NCBI GenBank assembly: GCA_004332195.1
Contig: SJBG01000001.1
Location: 62,001 to 126,000 of the forward strand
Direction: 5' to 3'
Length of the DNA: 64,000 nt
Source: Desulfobulbaceae bacterium
Lineage (GTDB): Bacteria; Desulfobacterota; Desulfobulbia; Desulfobulbales; Desulfurivibrionaceae
Part shown: positions 18,017 through 26,779 of the stretch, piece after piece
Position numbering within the stretch: position 1 is the first letter of the stretch
Layout: the number at the start of each line of letters is the position of its first letter
The notes under the pieces: model-generated
The model's database searches: none
Seen by the model: the letters and a program-made list of their open reading frames with translations, nothing else
Told to the model about the DNA's origin: nothing
Position numbers and translations under genes: made by a program

Positions 18017-18397
18017 GACTGTTTCGTATCCTCTTTGCGCCCGACAAAATCAAAGCCGGTAACGCGCGGCCCCTTTCCCTCTCCAGGCTGACCTATATAA
18101 TACCACGGCGACCACGTGGACGACCTTGAAAATTACGGTCGGCTACAGCAAACAATATCCTGAGCCCATCAAGTAATTGCGGTAAAAAAGATGCTGTGTC
18201 AACACTTTGTGGTTTTTGCGGGGACGAACATCCACCTTGCTCTGTCTTTCTCCGTCGACATCGACAAAACGGCAGATGCCACACAATGAGAGACCATAAG
18301 TGCAAGACTGCAAGTGAAAGACTTGTGATTTTCTACCCGATTGAGTATCGTCTTTAGCAACGCCTTGAGCTCCTTCCTGGTCTTGTTTTGGCGAATC
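18017..18397. other. Non-coding stretch between NUDIX-like gene and group II intron
   Basis: No gene with recognisable similarity was found. On the minus strand just after the intron 3' end several frames are open for 60-80 codons but none is convincing. A short ACCTTGAAAATT near 18122 resembles an R1 terminus and could be an eroded fragment. Confidence 0.4.
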
Positions 18398-20246
18398 GGG
18401 TAAGGGGGAGGTTTCCCCCCCCCTCCCCACACCACCTGGCATGCGGGTCCGCACCGGACGGTTCCTATGAGCTACCGCTTCGAAAGCGGGGTAATGAATC
18501 TTCACCCACAGATCTTTGACCGACAACAACCCCTGATCCTTCAGCCATTGGTTGGTCATCCCCGACTTTAGTAGCCGGCGTCTTGGCGAGTCGATACGGC
18601 CCCTTGCGGCTCAGGCCGATGGAGATGGCCTGAGCCGCAAGGTTGCAACCGAGTCTGGTCAGTTCACGGACTTTGGTGCGGCACCTGCGCCACCTTTTCA
18701 GGTAGCACATCCGCACCCTTCGGGGCAGCCGGTGGTCTATCTCCGGGAGTGGGCTGTAATACTCCGCAATCCCGAAATAGCCCATTAAAGCCTCGGAGGT
18801 ACTCCGCGAGCTTGGCAAACCGGTATGCCATTAAGACTCCCCAACTCCGCCCGGTCAGTTTCCTGACCCGCCGCTTGAACTCGGCAAAGGCCTTGTCCGA
18901 CCAGCGGATTTTGGCGCCCTTGAAGATGAACCCGAGAAAACCGCTCTCGTTGGTCGAGGCCACCTTGCTCTTCTCCTGGTTGACCGCAAGCTTGAGCTTG
19001 TGCTCAAGAAACCTTAGTGACGCTTGCCATCACCCGCTCACCAGCCCCGCCGACTCTTTACCAGGATGATAAAGTCATCGGCATAGCGGGCATTGCTACG
19101 GCCGCGTTTTTCCCGTTCCTTGTCAAGGTCGTCGAGCAGGATATTACTGAGCAAGGGTGACAGCGGACCGCCTTGAGGAACCCCTTTGCGGGTCTCCTGC
19201 CGGCGGCCGGCGATCATGACCCCGGCCCGCAGGTAACTGCCGATCAGTCGTAGAATTCGCCGGTCGCCAATTTTACGGCCGACCCGGTTCATCAGGACAT
19301 CATGATCCACGGTGTCGAAGAATTTCGACAGGTCGGCGTCAACGGCCACGCGGTATCCCTGACGGATAAAGTCGCGCACCCGAAAGACGGCGTTGTGGGC
19401 CGAACGTCCCGGCCGGAAACCAAAACTTAATTCCGAAAAGTCCGGGTTAAAGATCGGCAGCAGTACCTGGGCAATGGCCTGTTGGATCAGGCGGTCAAGC
19501 ACGGTGGGAATCCCCAGGGGGCGGGCGCCCCCGGTTGCTTTGGGAATCTCCACCCGCTTGACCGGCCATGGTTGGTAGGCGCCCGCCGGCAATGATGAAC
19601 GGATTTGCTCCCATTGTTCGCGGGCAAAGGCCGGGAAGTCGGTAATGGGCATGTTGTCCACCCCCGGCGCTCCCTTATTGGCTTTGACCCGGTCCCAGGC
19701 GCGGGTCATATTCGACCGGGAGAGAATCCGTTCCAGCAGGTGTTGATCGGGATCGGGTTTGTCGGCAACGCGCCGGAAAGTGCGCTCCCCCGGACGGGTT
19801 CGTGGCGCCGAGCGAGCTTGCCGGACCTTTTCCCTGCTCTGGGTTCGGCCCTTCGCTCCGTTGACCGGAACTACTATGATCTTGGCTGACTCCTGCCTGA
19901 TCATCCGGCATGTTGCCATGCAGGAACGCTGTCCAGCGTGAGCTGAACCGCACGTCGGGCAGGTCTCCCCGGATAAGAACGTGATCTGTCGCTACACCAC
20001 CGCGGCATTTACCCTACCTCCTGAACCCGGGGCTTCGTCATGTTGTGCTGACTTACCCGGAAGCTGGGCCTTGTATGCCATTTCTGTTCGTCGGCTCATA
20101 GCTTAGTGCTCCGGCTTCCTCCGGACGGTCCCTCACGGTTCCGCCCTTGCCTTCGGCTAGTATTTGTGGTTCTGTCTTCTCGACAGTACCAGGGTTCACA
20201 TACAGGGGGACTTGCACCCCAATCACGCCCATGCCGGGCGTACCAC
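18398..20246 (-). mobile_element. Group II intron (bacterial class C-like), inactive
   Basis: The minus-strand 5' end near 20246 reads GTGGTACGCCCGGCATGGGC followed by GGGGTGCAAGTCCCC, typical of a group II 5' domain I. The 3' end near 18398-18470 has a domain V-like stem (GAACCGTCCGGTGCGG) and a G/C-rich domain VI-like hairpin ending TTACCC. The encoded maturase is broken. The 5' exon ends in a strong hairpin (20256-20295), which fits the class C habit of inserting behind stem-loops. Exact ends need comparison with intact relatives. Confidence 0.75.
18480..19919 (-). pseudogene. ltrA: Group II intron reverse transcriptase/maturase, multiply frameshifted
   Basis: The N-terminal frame (19919 to 19038) holds RT blocks including KATGGARPLGIPTVLDRLIQ, FGFRPGRSAHNAV, ADLSKFFDTVDHD, GVPQGGPLSPLLSNI and the catalytic YADD. 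It shifts near 19045, again near 19010, near 18795 and near 18555. The thumb/X domain continues in pieces (GFLGFIFKGAKIRWSDKAF; YRLAKTPAT; WLKDQGLLSVKDLWVKIHY). No HNH endonuclease domain is visible, again like class C. With at least four shifts the protein cannot be made. Confidence 0.88.
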
Positions 20247-20255
20247 AAATCGCTG

Positions 20256-20295
20256 CACTGGATTTTTACTACGCTGCGCTCCGTAAAAACCAGTG
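20256..20295. other. Hairpin at the 5' exon of the group II intron
   Basis: CACTGGATTTTTAC (20256-20269) and GTAAAAACCAGTG (20283-20295) form a near-perfect 13-bp stem with a 13-base loop. It sits 9 bp from the intron boundary, where class C introns recognise terminator- or attC-like stem-loops. It also lies upstream of the antitoxin gene. Confidence 0.6.
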
Positions 20296-20323
20296 AGATC
20301 AAGCGGTTAACTGTGTATGTGCC

Positions 20324-20337
20324 AACGTCTTGACGTT
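20324..20337. promoter_or_regulatory. Palindromic operator candidate of the toxin-antitoxin pair
   Basis: AACGTC-TT-GACGTT is a perfect 6-bp inverted repeat 42 bp before the antitoxin start. It overlaps a possible -35 (TTGACG). Ribbon-helix-helix antitoxins commonly bind such palindromes to repress their own operon; binding here is inferred. Confidence 0.5.
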
Positions 20338-20378
20338 ATGGCGCTATAGTGTTAATGTGACTCATGGAGGAAAAATCT

Positions 20379-20612
20379 ATGAGCGCCACATCCAAACGAT
20401 CAACGGTCTATTTTGAACCTGAAGTTCACCAAGCCTTGCGGTTGAAGGCAGCCTTTACGCACCGATCTGTATCGGATCTTGTAAATGAGGCAGTTCGTAA
20501 CGTACTGCAGGAAGATCAGGAAGATTTAGAGGCCTATGATAAAAGAGTAAGCGAACCAACAATTACTTACGAAGAGCTACTGAATGATCTAAAGGCCCAT
20601 GGGAAGCTTTGA
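20379..20612 (+). CDS. Ribbon-helix-helix antitoxin (RelB/CopG-like)
   Basis: 77 residues from the ATG at 20379, preceded by GGAGG eight bases upstream; the in-frame ATG at 20364 includes that ribosome site and is less likely. The N-terminal half (STVYFEPEVHQALRLKAAFTH split, then RSVSDLVNEAVRNVL) is a CopG/RHH DNA-binding fold, and the acidic C-terminal half (TITYEELLNDLKAHGKL) would wrap the toxin. It overlaps the toxin gene by 14 bp, typical of a type II toxin-antitoxin operon. Confidence 0.85.
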   Translation: MSATSKRSTVYFEPEVHQALRLKAAFTHRSVSDLVNEAVRNVLQEDQEDLEAYDKRVSEPTITYEELLNDLKAHGKL

Positions 20613-20856
20613 AGTTATATTCAAGCAGTCCGTTGCAAAGGACTTGCGTCAGATTCCAAAAAAGGATATCGTAAGAAAGAGGATTGAAGCACTGCGAGAA
20701 AAGCCTCGGCCTCCTGGTGCAGAAAAACTCTCCGGTCAGGAGAAGTATCGTGTCCGTCAGGGTGTCTACCGGATTCTTTATGAGATTCGGGATAATGAGT
20801 TGATAATTGTGGTTGTTAAAATTGGTCATCGACGTGATGTCTATAGAATCACCTGA
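20599..20856 (+). CDS. RelE/ParE-family toxin
   Basis: 85 residues: FEVIFKQSVAKDLRQIPKK at the start, the middle LSGQEKYRVRQGVYRILYEI and the end VVVKIGHRRDVYR match the RelE/ParE fold. RelE members cleave mRNA in the ribosome, ParE members poison gyrase; the C-terminal arginine and tyrosine favour RelE but this is not decisive. The TGA stop is formed by the terminal inverted repeat of the IS1380-like element, which inserted exactly at the gene's end. Confidence 0.85.
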   Translation: MGSFEVIFKQSVAKDLRQIPKKDIVRKRIEALREKPRPPGAEKLSGQEKYRVRQGVYRILYEIRDNELIIVVVKIGHRRDVYRIT

Positions 20857-20874
20857 ATCCGTGAGGGTCCTTAT

Positions 20875-20901
20875 GCCCCCAGTAACGCGGGGGCGTTTTT
20901 T
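20875..20901 (+). terminator. Rho-independent terminator after the toxin gene
   Basis: GCCCCC and GGGGGC form a stem around AGTAACGC and are followed by GTTTTTT. It lies within the left end of the IS and would end the toxin-antitoxin transcript. Confidence 0.75.
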
Positions 20902-21059
20902 GAAAAAAATGTCAATGGCACCTTGCCATAACACAAATCAGGGGCTATTCCCTGTGATTTTTCGCGCGATCTTTGAAAAAACGGCCCATTTCGGCGGACC
21001 ATGGGCGCACCTGCCCAGCCGGGCCGCCAGCCGCCATTTCGAGATCGGTGGGGTTGAGC

Positions 21060-22174
21060 TCAAGCTATCCGGTGGCAAGGTAACCATAAACCAACCTTCC
21101 AGAAGGCGTCATAGGCCCGGCAGTGTCGGCTGAATCTCAGCTTTAGCCGGTGGCCGCTTTCTATCAGCCGGGAAGCGCGATAGACCAGTTCCTGGATCAC
21201 CGTCTTAATCCGGCGCCGCTTGGCAGCATGGCGGATCGGTGAGCGGTCTCCCAGCAGGCCAAGCTGGCCGATAAAGCGCAAAATATTGTAGGTCAGGCCG
21301 GCCAGGGCCATGATCAAGGCATTGGTGGCGAACTTGCCCGACGGCAGCCGCTCCATATCCATGTCGGTCTTGAACTCGCTGTGGAACTGCTCGCTGGTGC
21401 CGTGATCTTGGTAAAGCCTGATGATCTCCTGTTCCGGCAGGTAAAACGAGGTCCACCAGCCTTCCGCTTCGATCTTTGGTAAAAGCAGCCGCTGCCCGCG
21501 GCGGTCGATGGCACGTTCCGTCACCCGAACCACTAGGCGGCTGCTGATTTTTTGCCCCTCATGTTCCTCACGCTGGTTGTAGCTGAAGGTCACCACCCGC
21601 TTGCCATCCCTGGGGGTGGGGTGACCTTGCCCTCCCGCAGGCCCCGCTCAAACAAGGCCTTGCGGTCATGCTTGCGGGGGTTCCACTTGAGGATGTAATC
21701 GGCCTTTTGGTGGCCGCTGATGGTCGCCCTGGTTTCAACGGCATCGTGGGCGGAATCAAGCCTGAGCAGCAGTGGCCTCCTGGTCAGCACTCCGGCCCGC
21801 GCCAGGGATTCTTGCAGAAAGGGGATAAAGTTGTTCTGGCTGTGCCGGCTCCCCTCCCGAAACTCCAGGTTGAGGCACCAGCCTTCCTCACCCAGATAGG
21901 CGGCGATCGGCGCATAGCCATGATACCCGTGGTAGGTGTAGCCTATTCCCTCTTTCTTGGTCCCGGAGTTGTCCATGCAGAAAACATCGATATCCAGGGG
22001 GACACTGGCGGAATTATTCTCCCCGATGTTGCTGATGGGCTTGGTGTCCGGCATGGCGCGTTTCAGTTTTCCGCTTAGTTTGGTGAAGCGGTTGATCCCC
22101 AAGCCGACCAGGGCCAGCCCGGAATGGGAGGTGTAGAATTCGTCCTCGGATCTTTCGATGATGAATTTTCTCAT
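21060..22174 (-). pseudogene. IS1380-family transposase, internally deleted and frameshifted
   Basis: The N-terminal part (22174-21590) begins like IS1380 transposases (TSHSGLALVGLGINRFTKL) but about 80-100 codons of the DNA-binding region are missing before VPLDIDVFCMDNSGTKKEG, which carries a catalytic aspartate. The C-terminal part (21596-21060) is in another frame and has LYQDHGTSEQFHSEFKTD with the catalytic glutamate and MERLPSGKFATNAL. A shift near 21593 separates the two. It is not functional. Confidence 0.88.
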
Positions 22175-22294
22175 TTTTGCACCCGTTGAGTGAGCTTTTT
22201 AGACGGGCGTATATTGCACTATATTTGCATAAAAATCAATAGATTAGGTTGAAAAACCGGGTTTTTTTATTGCAACTTCTTCACGGACTCAGGT

Positions 22295-24226
22295 CTATTT
22301 TTTATCCCCTTTGTTAAAACGCTCCTCACTTGCTCTTAAAATATTTTCTAACATTTCAGCGTACGAAAGTCCCGCAAATTTAGCCATTTTTGCCAGGTGG
22401 CCATCCCAACACCAGCCCGGATTCGGATTTGCTTCAAGCAGCCTTGGTGTTCCATTTGCATCCAATCGCCAGTCAAACCTCGCATAGTCACGACATTCAA
22501 GTCTTTCAAAAAGTTTAATACAGCTTGCCACCAGGAACCTCTCTGTATCTTCAGGTAAATTCGCTGGAACAGAGTCTATCTTGCCGTATGGAGAATCAGG
22601 TTCCCATTTAGCCTCATAACCGCAGATTTTTGGCAGATCAGGTGGTAATGTTGAATAGTCTTCCTTAATAATAGGAAGCACTAAATATGATTCAGGAGGA
22701 TTGCCGATAATGCCGACGCTGATATCTTCTCCTTCAAGAAATTCTTCTACTATAATAGGCTTGTCATATCCCACATTCCTACGCACATGTAAAAGAGCGC
22801 TTTCCAATCCTTCTAAATTATTACAGACGCTATATTGATTGATTCCGAAACTGGAATCTCCAAAATTAGGTTTCACAATTACCGGGAAGTCTATTTGCAA
22901 TTCGATAAAATTCGTGTCTTCAGGATTGAGAATAAAGGCACGTGGAATGGGAATGCCCATCTCTTTGGCAATCCCTCTGACAAGTGATTTGTCGTAACAA
23001 TACGCAAGGCATTGAGGAGTTCCTCCCGTATATTTAATATTGAGAATTTCCAGTAATGAAGGAACGTGCAGTTCTTTTGTGGCGTCATTGTTGAACCCTT
23101 CGTCACACAGATTGAAGACAAAATCAAATTTGTTCGTATTTTTACTGAGATCATTAATAAGCGTATCATGTTTGTTGAAGTAGATGAAAGTATATTCCTT
23201 CAATCCTTCCAACGTTCTTTTCAGTTCATTGATTGTGAAAAAATCATCTTCATCAAAGCTCCCGCTGGGCTTCACTCTGTCAAGTTTTCGGTGGTCGCCC
23301 ATCGCTATGGCGATCGTCTTCGTGACTATTTGCCGCTTTTTTACAGGAGCCCATTTTTTCATGGCCACGGAAGTAATGACAATACGTCTTTCCATCATCC
23401 CCAGGTCTTGTTTTCTTTGCGAATCAGTAGACAGTTCAGCGTGGAAATCTATGTCTGCAAATCCTGATCTTTTCAGCAGATCACTTAGGCTTTCTCTGGT
23501 GTAAAGCCTTTCCGCATAGAATTGGTCCGCGATTACGCCTTTTCTTACATTGCTAATCACTTCTCGCGATATTAATCGTTCACCATCTGCCGATAGAGAA
23601 CGCTCCCTGCACACAAAATAGTCCTTATTAATCCATTCCCAGCTCCGGGGCTGAAAGTTATTTTTCATATAGCAACCGTCTGTAATATCTACAAGCAATT
23701 TTCCGGATGGCTTAAGAACCCGCATCGCCTCCCGAAGAATGGCTATATCATCCTTAATGGTTTCAAAATAACCGAAACTATTGCCGGCTATAAGCACATA
23801 ATCGAATTTATCGGGAAGAAATGACATCTTCCTGGCATCTCCTTCTTTGAAGGTGACGTTAAATCCCTCTTTTCGATTGATTGATCTTGCTCTATTAATA
23901 AGATAATGGGAACGGTCAAGCCCGAAGACGTTTTTGAATCCGCACCTTGCCAGTTCCAGGGAATGGCGTCCCTGTCCACAGAATAAATCCAGAATCACAC
24001 TCTCTGTTGACGGGGACAATACACTCAGGAACAGATCGATTTCGGTTTTAGTAACGGCTTTATCTTCTACAACATCGCCATCGGTTCTTAAGTAATTGGC
24101 ATTGAAGATTTCTCTCCACCAATCCGCCTTGACATAGCTTTCAAGATTCTCAACAGGGCCTATTGATTGCAATAGTCCAGCACTTCGTGGTTTGCCGGTT
24201 TTTGATTTGGCGTTTTTAGTTATCAT
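22295..24226 (-). CDS. Fusion of SAM-dependent methyltransferase and D-Ala-D-Ala-ligase-like ATP-grasp enzyme
   Basis: 643 residues. Residues about 30-290 form a class I methyltransferase (VILDLFCGQGRHSLELA motif I, GDARKMSF, FDYVLIAGNSFGYF, LKPSGKLLVDITDG). Residues about 305-635 resemble D-alanine-D-alanine ligase: FVFNLCDEGF, LEILNIKYTGGT, DFPVIVKPNFGDSSFGI, IIVEEFLEGEDISVGI and FDWRLDANGTPRLLEANPNP, i.e. an ATP-grasp with Mg-binding D/E/N residues. The reaction is presumably ATP-dependent ligation of an amino or carboxyl substrate plus methylation; the substrate is unknown. The gene is visibly more AT-rich than the core genes and sits alone between two mobile elements, suggesting transfer. 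Confidence 0.75.
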   Translation of the reverse strand: MITKNAKSKTGKPRSAGLLQSIGPVENLESYVKADWWREIFNANYLRTDGDVVEDKAVTKTEIDLFLSVLSPSTESVILDLFCGQGRHSLELARCGFKNVFGLDRSHYLINRARSINRKEGFNVTFKEGDARKMSFLPDKFDYVLIAGNSFGYFETIKDDIAILREAMRVLKPSGKLLVDITDGCYMKNNFQPRSWEWINKDYFVCRERSLSADGERLISREVISNVRKGVIADQFYAERLYTRESLSDLLKRSGFADIDFHAELSTDSQRKQDLGMMERRIVITSVAMKKWAPVKKRQIVTKTIAIAMGDHRKLDRVKPSGSFDEDDFFTINELKRTLEGLKEYTFIYFNKHDTLINDLSKNTNKFDFVFNLCDEGFNNDATKELHVPSLLEILNIKYTGGTPQCLAYCYDKSLVRGIAKEMGIPIPRAFILNPEDTNFIELQIDFPVIVKPNFGDSSFGINQYSVCNNLEGLESALLHVRRNVGYDKPIIVEEFLEGEDISVGIIGNPPESYLVLPIIKEDYSTLPPDLPKICGYEAKWEPDSPYGKIDSVPANLPEDTERFLVASCIKLFERLECRDYARFDWRLDANGTPRLLEANPNPGWCWDGHLAKMAKFAGLSYAEMLENILRASEERFNKGDKK

Positions 24227-25059
24227 TTTTCAGTTGGTGATGGGTGGGTGATGGTGATAGTGATGGTGATAGGAAGTTGCTTTTCTTGGCCCTGGCAAAA
24301 AACGGGGCACCAAAGACAACCCCGCGCAATTTGCCCCGCAAAAGGGGGTGCTTTGCACCATTAACGGCTACCGGCCAGCGTGTCAACTAAAAAATCCAAC
24401 ACTAAAAAAATCCACCGCCAAAGCAACCTGATTTCGCCTGATTTCGGCAGATACCTGCATTTTGCGCCAGTGACCGGCAAAAAAACATGTACTACCCCAG
24501 CCGCCTGAATCCCCTCGCAAAAAACAGACCCAGGCTCTTGTCCCCCGCTACCCCGCAACAAACGGATCTTCATACTGCGACCAGCCATCGTCGAACGGTT
24601 CATATCGCTCATCCGGACTCAATCAACGTGTCATACGAGCACATTAAGGCCCATCTCCGTTTTGGGTTCGGTCCTTCGTCGTATGGTGACGACTACTACA
24701 GACCTCTGCTGACTTTTGCTCACTCATCAATGATGTTACCATCAGAGACGCTGCCGGGATCATCCGACAGCCCGCAGAGCAGATCTCCCCGGATAAGAAC
24801 GTGATCTGTCACTATGCAACCGCAGCATTTACCGTATCTCTTGAACCCAGGGCTTTGTCATGTGTGGCTGACTTACCCGGAAACTCGGCCTTGTATGCTG
24901 TTTCTGTTCGTCGGCGCATAGAGAGGATATTGCTCTCTAAAGCGATGGCCCGCGGTAAGTATTCTGTTCGATGAAGAGGAGGAGAAAGTTGGCTTGAGTG
25001 GGACATGACATTGCTCCCTTTAGAGTTGAACGGTAAAACCGGGTTTAAACGGGGTTTGC
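24227..25059. other. Intergenic region with intron remnant, no intact gene
   Basis: Contains a GATGGT/GATAGT microsatellite near 24240-24270, unassigned sequence at 24280-24640, and a degenerate group II intron fragment at about 24640-24920. No protein-coding gene is convincing. Confidence 0.6.
24640..24920 (-). mobile_element. Fragment of a second group II intron
   Basis: The segment GATCTCCCCGGATAAGAACG to TTCTGTTCGTCGGCGCATAG matches 19966-20100 of the first intron with scattered differences. The similarity continues at lower stringency into the start of the maturase region (GTAACATCATTGATGAGTGA). The 5' end of domain I and everything after about 24640 are missing. Confidence 0.7.
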
Positions 25060-25767
25060 TCATCTCCTTGTCAGGTCAAACTTGACGGTGATGGTGGCCT
25101 TAGCCGCAACCTTCTGACCATCAAGGATCTGGGGATGAAATCGCCAGAGGCTTACAGCCCGCACGGCTTCCTGGTCGAAAATGCCGCGCCGGGGCTCGGC
25201 TTCGACCACCCGAACATCGTGGACTGAACCGTCCACGGCCACAACAAACTCCAAACGCACCCAGCCGGATACTCCGGCCAATCGGGCCCGCCGAGGATAG
25301 TGAGGCTTAACCTGATAAACCGGACGTAAAGACTGAGTATAAAGCACCGGCCCCATCGGTCCCGTTGGTGGATCTGCCGGTGGCTCCGTCATTGCCATCG
25401 CCAAAGGCAGATCGGCCAGGGCCAAATTCGGCCGCAAGGTGGGTACCGAGGGAGCAAGCGTTGGCGTCAGCGGGAAGGGAGCAAGCGTTGGCGTCAGCGG
25501 GATCGGCGTCGGTAATGGCGGCGTCATCATGGTCTCCAGCCGGGGAACCGTCGCGGGCTGCTCAAGCGGCCGAGGTTTTTCCCGTTGTCGCTCTTGGACC
25601 GTGTCTTCCGACTGTTCCAGCCTGATAAACTCGGTGATGATCCCCGCTCGTTTCTCACTGGGGTCAAGCTCAGGGCCGATGATCAATCTTTGCATTAACC
25701 AAAACAGCCCTAAAGTAACCCCAACAGCCAAAAGCAGGGCAATGCTCTGTCTGGCCCGCGCGGTCAC
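25060..25767 (-). CDS. tonB: TonB-family energy transducer
   Basis: 235 residues: one N-terminal membrane segment (SIALLLAVGVTLGLFWLM), a proline/threonine-rich periplasmic spacer with a repeated LTPTLAPF element, and a C-terminal TonB domain (KPHYPRRARLAGVSGWVRLEFVVAVDGSV, then AVSLWRFHPQ, in pieces). TonB carries proton-motive energy from ExbBD to outer-membrane receptors. The short spacer resembles TonB2-type proteins. Its start overlaps exbD by 4 bp at the end of the DUF3450-ttpC-exbB-exbD-tonB operon. Confidence 0.92.
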   Translation of the reverse strand: MTARARQSIALLLAVGVTLGLFWLMQRLIIGPELDPSEKRAGIITEFIRLEQSEDTVQERQREKPRPLEQPATVPRLETMMTPPLPTPIPLTPTLAPFPLTPTLAPSVPTLRPNLALADLPLAMAMTEPPADPPTGPMGPVLYTQSLRPVYQVKPHYPRRARLAGVSGWVRLEFVVAVDGSVHDVRVVEAEPRRGIFDQEAVRAVSLWRFHPQILDGQKVAAKATITVKFDLTRR

Positions 25768-26171
25768 GGCTTACCGGCCGCGATCGCCATGTTCAACACC
25801 CCGGCCAGGCGAACCTGATCCATAACCTGAACCAACACTCCAATGTTTGCGGCTTCATCGGCCTGGATAATTACCGCACTCTCCGGGCTTTCAGCTCGCA
25901 GGCGTTCCACATTTGCCCGCAGGGCCAAAATGTCCACCTGACGGCCATCAATCCAGACAGCCCCGGCCGTTGAAACCGCGATCATAATGTTGCCATGCTC
26001 CATGTGCTGCGCGGTTGCCGCGACGGGTCGGTTGATCTCAATCCCCGTCTCTTTGATAAAAGAGGTGGTGACGATGAAAAAAATCAGCATGATGAAGATC
26101 ACGTCCAACATCGGAGTCAGATTTATCTCAGCGGCTTCCTGGTCGTCGCGTTTTTGTCGGCGTCGCATCAT
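25764..26171 (-). CDS. exbD: Biopolymer transport protein ExbD
   Basis: 135 residues. The N-terminal INLTPMLDVIFIMLIFFIVT contains the conserved proton-responsive aspartate in the single membrane helix, followed by a periplasmic domain (ALRANVERLRAESPESAVIIQAD). It forms the motor with ExbB. Overlaps with both neighbours are 4 bp. Confidence 0.95.
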   Translation of the reverse strand: MMRRRQKRDDQEAAEINLTPMLDVIFIMLIFFIVTTSFIKETGIEINRPVAATAQHMEHGNIMIAVSTAGAVWIDGRQVDILALRANVERLRAESPESAVIIQADEAANIGVLVQVMDQVRLAGVLNMAIAAGKP

Positions 26172-26779
26172 GATTTTCCCGTCAGAGTTGAAATATCAGT
26201 GCCAGAAGGAAAAGGAAGAGGGTAAGCTTTCAACTGTCGCACCCTACATTCATGCAGTTTACGGTACAGCTCGTCACCGGCCCATCGCACCTTGGAGGTG
26301 CAGTCACGTTGCAGACGGACGCTAAACACGTAACCGGAGAGCGCCACCACCAAGCCGGACATGGTGGGAATAGTGGCCATCGACACGCCGGCGGCCATGG
26401 CCCGGGGATTGCCGGTGCCGCTGAGCTCTAAGACCGCAAAAACCTGAATCATGCCGGTGACGGTGCCCAGCAAACCCAGCAGGGGACAAGCGACGATTAA
26501 GGTCCGAATAAGGGGCAGGGATTCATTGAGCCGCAGGCGTAAACGACAAACATCTCGACGCAAGCGCATGTCCGCCAGTTGATGATCGGGGTGAGTGGTG
26601 GCGCGCCAACGTGAACACAGGGCGGCGAAGTCTCGCGGGAAAACCAGCCACTGATACCAGTAACGTTCAATAATCAAAGTCCACATGATCACCGCAACGA
26701 TGAAGATGAGCCACAAGACCGGACCCCCGGCATCAAAGAAGCGCTGGAGGGCATACCAGAAATCAGCCATGACGCTCAA
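26168..26779 (-). CDS. exbB: ExbB/TolQ-family proton channel protein
   Basis: 203 residues with three membrane segments: near 15-40, then the conserved pair LLGLLGTVTGMIQVF and AMAAGVSMATIPTMSGLVVALSGYVF in the C-terminal half. With ExbD it converts proton flow to TonB movement. An alternative start at codon 4 would reduce the 17-bp overlap with the upstream TtpC-like gene. It corresponds to ExbB2 of the Vibrio TonB2 system. Confidence 0.93.
   Translation of the reverse strand: MSVMADFWYALQRFFDAGGPVLWLIFIVAVIMWTLIIERYWYQWLVFPRDFAALCSRWRATTHPDHQLADMRLRRDVCRLRLRLNESLPLIRTLIVACPLLGLLGTVTGMIQVFAVLELSGTGNPRAMAAGVSMATIPTMSGLVVALSGYVFSVRLQRDCTSKVRWAGDELYRKLHECRVRQLKAYPLPFPSGTDISTLTGKS

Larger units (their letters stand above)
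20852..22293 (-). mobile_element. IS1380-family insertion sequence, defective
   Basis: Imperfect terminal inverted repeats CCTGAATCCGTGAGGG (20852) and, reversed, CCTGAGTCCGTGAAGAAG (ending 22293) bound a region with one broken transposase on the minus strand. At 1.44 kb it is shorter than usual for the family because of an internal deletion. The left end supplies the toxin's stop codon; the right end is 1 bp from the stop of the ATP-grasp fusion gene. No clear target duplication is seen. Confidence 0.8.

Noticed and set aside
18143-18435. Open frames downstream of the group II intron as a new gene
   Set aside because: Several overlapping frames of similar length exist there and none shows a motif, start site or codon pattern that stands out.
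24240-24272. GATGGT/GATAGT microsatellite as a CRISPR or iteron
   Set aside because: It is a short simple repeat without spacers; no CRISPR array, cas gene or origin was seen in the window.
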